NCBI GenBank assembly: GCA_902729315.2
Contig: LR746272.1
Location: 7,087,827 to 7,151,826 of the forward strand
Direction of reading: 5' to 3'
Length of the DNA: 64,000 nucleotides
Source: Spirodela intermedia
Lineage: Eukaryota; Streptophyta; Magnoliopsida; Alismatales; Araceae
A program made the position numbers and the translations under genes. The notes under the pieces are model-generated. The model ran no database searches, was not told the origin of the DNA, and saw only the letters and a list, made by a program, of their open reading frames with translations. This document shows, piece by piece, positions 61,934-64,000 of this stretch (the stretch's first letter is position 1; every line of letters starts with the position of its first letter).

Positions 61934-63733
61934 CATCTGGAATTAACAATGGTGATGCCTTCACCAGTAGACTCGATGCATGCCAATTATAGGAAGATAT
62001 TTTTCAAAATAATGAGATACTAAGGATAGGCAAATTTTATCAGCATTTTTAGCTGTAACCCATTGATAGTGTTGTGTTGGACCGATTTCTTCAACAATTT
62101 CAATGGTTAATAGCCGTCAATAACGCTTGGCTTGACATTTTCTTTGAGTCAAGACAATGTGTGCATTCATGGATGCCCTTTTCCATTAAAAGTATTTTTT
62201 TGTATGAAATATTGAATTCATTCATTTCAAAGGCAACATCAATCATGCTATCTAGATAATTATTTTTAAGCTTAACTAGAATTCCTTTCAAGTTTCAATG
62301 TATATGGTAACTTTGTTTCATTACTTAGTAATATTTTTAGCTCCTTTGAAAACTAGTGAGATAAAAATGAGACATTATATTTGCTCTCTAAAGGGCTCAT
62401 CACAAGACCCTTATAATTATCAAAAAAAAAATTGTGTAGGTCATATGTTATATTTCCCCAAGAGCTTTTGTATACATTCTACACCTAAATATTGCAACAT
62501 ATAGGGACCTCATTAATTCCAGTATTAATACTTCACTAATAAAATTAATTTAGTTGGTTAATAATTAAAAGTCCTTGAGTCATTAAAATGGTAATACAAC
62601 ACCTTGTAAAATTAAAATATTACTTTTTTAAAAAAATATAGTTATTTAATATTTTATGATAAATATATTTTTCAAGTTTATAATCTCACCAAATAAAATT
62701 TTATTTAAAAATCCCTATAGAATAAAAATATATTTTGGAACCTAGCATAAAGCAATGGATAGTTTGTATTAGGTTGGTATTGTTTATTACACCATTTCAA
62801 ATAGATGCTAAATAGTTATAGAAACCCATAGATTTTGGATTTTTAACTTTATATTTAGTGTTCACTTCGGTGATGGTGATATTCTAAATAATTTGCAAAT
62901 AAACTGAGATCCCAATGGATTATGGTTTAACTATCTCTAAATTGATATGTTATCTTCATATCAATACTATTTTTATGGTGATCTATAATAACTATTTAAT
63001 TTAATAAAAACATGAAATACATTCAATGTATTAATGCATCACAAATGGATGCTATATTTTATTTATTAAATTGGAGAGTTTTTCTTTTTCTTGCATGAAA
63101 ATAGTAGAATTAAATCCCAAATTATGGTCGAAGGTTTGAATTTTGAAACATATGGAGGTTTAAGCATGATTAAGAAGCTGAAGCAAATGAAGAAGCCAAA
63201 CCTCTTCACACGAAAAATGACAAACTGCACGGATGATGTAAGTTGGTTCCTTAAGGTACAAAATTTTATGCATTGGGGACGAATAAAGCTTTCTAAAGGC
63301 CAGCAGCCTCTTCCTTGACTAAAAGAGCGTTGAGAATAGGTTAAAACAAGGCGCTTGTATTGAACTTCAGTCAGAAAATGGGAAGATCTTATGAATATGT
63401 TGAATCTTTGTAACTAAATGTATCTCAGCTACTCAAATTGAGAGGATTTGTAACTAATTAATCACTCTGTACTGTAGGAGTTTTTCAATGCATGCATTTT
63501 TTTAATTGCCGTATGTCGTTCAAATCTTGGGTCTGGTGAATTCAAGATTTGAATTTTTATACCTGTTGACACGAAACTCGAGAAGAGGTTACCAAGAATA
63601 GGACGCTTCTTAGTGATGAAACTGGTGTGATGACCGGTTGATGCAGTGAGTTAGATCCCAAAATTCTGGCGGCGATAATCCAAATAAATAGAGTCACTTG
63701 GAGTCGTCCTGCCTGGGATGAGATATCCAGCAT

Positions 63734-63741
63734 CTATAAAA
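63734..63741 (+). promoter_or_regulatory. Possible TATA box of a gene running off the window
   Basis: CTATAAAA is preceded by a GATAA element and followed by a C/T-rich leader and an ATG at 63893 (MALKMVCE), after which a donor-like site (GCGAAG|gtttcc) occurs; without splicing the frame stops after 11 codons. This may be the 5' end of a gene to the right, but it cannot be checked inside the window. Confidence 0.25.
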
Positions 63742-64000
63742 GCCCTAAGTTGGGGTGGTGTGTTTCAGCCCACTCAGACTCTTGCTGAGCAACCTTGACA
63801 AGGGCAATTGACTCAGCACCCTCCTTCGCTCATCTTGGCTCCTCGTTGGAGCCAGCGTGGAAAGTTGGAGAGAGGTTAAGTTCCTGTAAACATGGCTCTG
63901 AAGATGGTTTGCGAAGGTTTCCAATAGGGGCTAATAACACTCCTCTTGTTCGATTATCTGATATTCTTCACGATTTCATATTTCTCTCCAATAATTTTAT

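Larger units (their letters stand above)
58774..64000. other. Region upstream of LPR-C to the window end
   Basis: No complete gene is seen in 5.2 kb. A GA tract (58826-58846) lies just upstream of LPR-C. Around 59040-59280 the minus strand has a C/T-rich leader ending in GTTATCAGAGCACTGG, which resembles a retrotransposon primer-binding site with one change. Two short tandem duplications follow (60235-60307, 61792-61933). From 61400 to 63100 the sequence is very AT-rich. A promoter-like segment appears at 63700-63900. Confidence 0.5.

Overview
This is a nuclear segment from a flowering plant. The genes are split by many GT-AG introns, and plant-only families are present (an isoprenylated metal-binding HIPP protein and LPR-type multicopper oxidases). 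Introns and spacers are AT-rich, whereas several coding regions (SINA-like, HIPP, LPR-B) are strongly GC-rich. That contrast, with the many CT/GA microsatellites, fits a non-grass monocot or another early-diverging angiosperm lineage better than a typical eudicot, but the species cannot be named from the sequence alone.

Nine protein-coding genes can be rebuilt exon by exon with the reading frame kept at every junction. From left to right: a PQBP1-type splicing factor (1478-9556, +); a SINA-like RING E3 ligase (10247-12192, +); actin-interacting protein 1, AIP1 (13171-17191, +); AAR2, a U5 snRNP maturation factor (18836-29165, +); a HIPP protein (30327-32309, -); the exosome cap subunit RRP40 (35391-38745, -); and three LPR1-like multicopper oxidases, LPR-A (44027-46581, +), LPR-B (49580-51488, +) and LPR-C (56908-58773, -).

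Three neighbours act in RNA metabolism (PQBP1, AAR2, RRP40), though nothing in the sequence ties them into one unit. The only clear local gene family is the LPR cluster: two head-to-tail copies and one convergent copy, all with intact copper ligands, plus a small LPR-like inverted relic between B and C. In Arabidopsis, LPR1/LPR2 are ferroxidases in the root response to low phosphate and iron.

The rest is intergenic or intronic: a solo LTR with target-site duplication in a PQBP1 intron, a retrotransposon leader with a primer-binding site near 39.5 kb, long CT/GA arrays (largest at 40999-41223), short tandem duplications, a G-box cluster upstream of HIPP, and an unusual RRP40 intron whose transcript carries eight copies of a branch-point-like TGAC unit inside a hairpin. 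No tRNA, rRNA or CRISPR array was found. No wholly new system was recognised; the most unusual items are the RRP40 intron hairpin, the private intron in LPR-A and the LPR relic.
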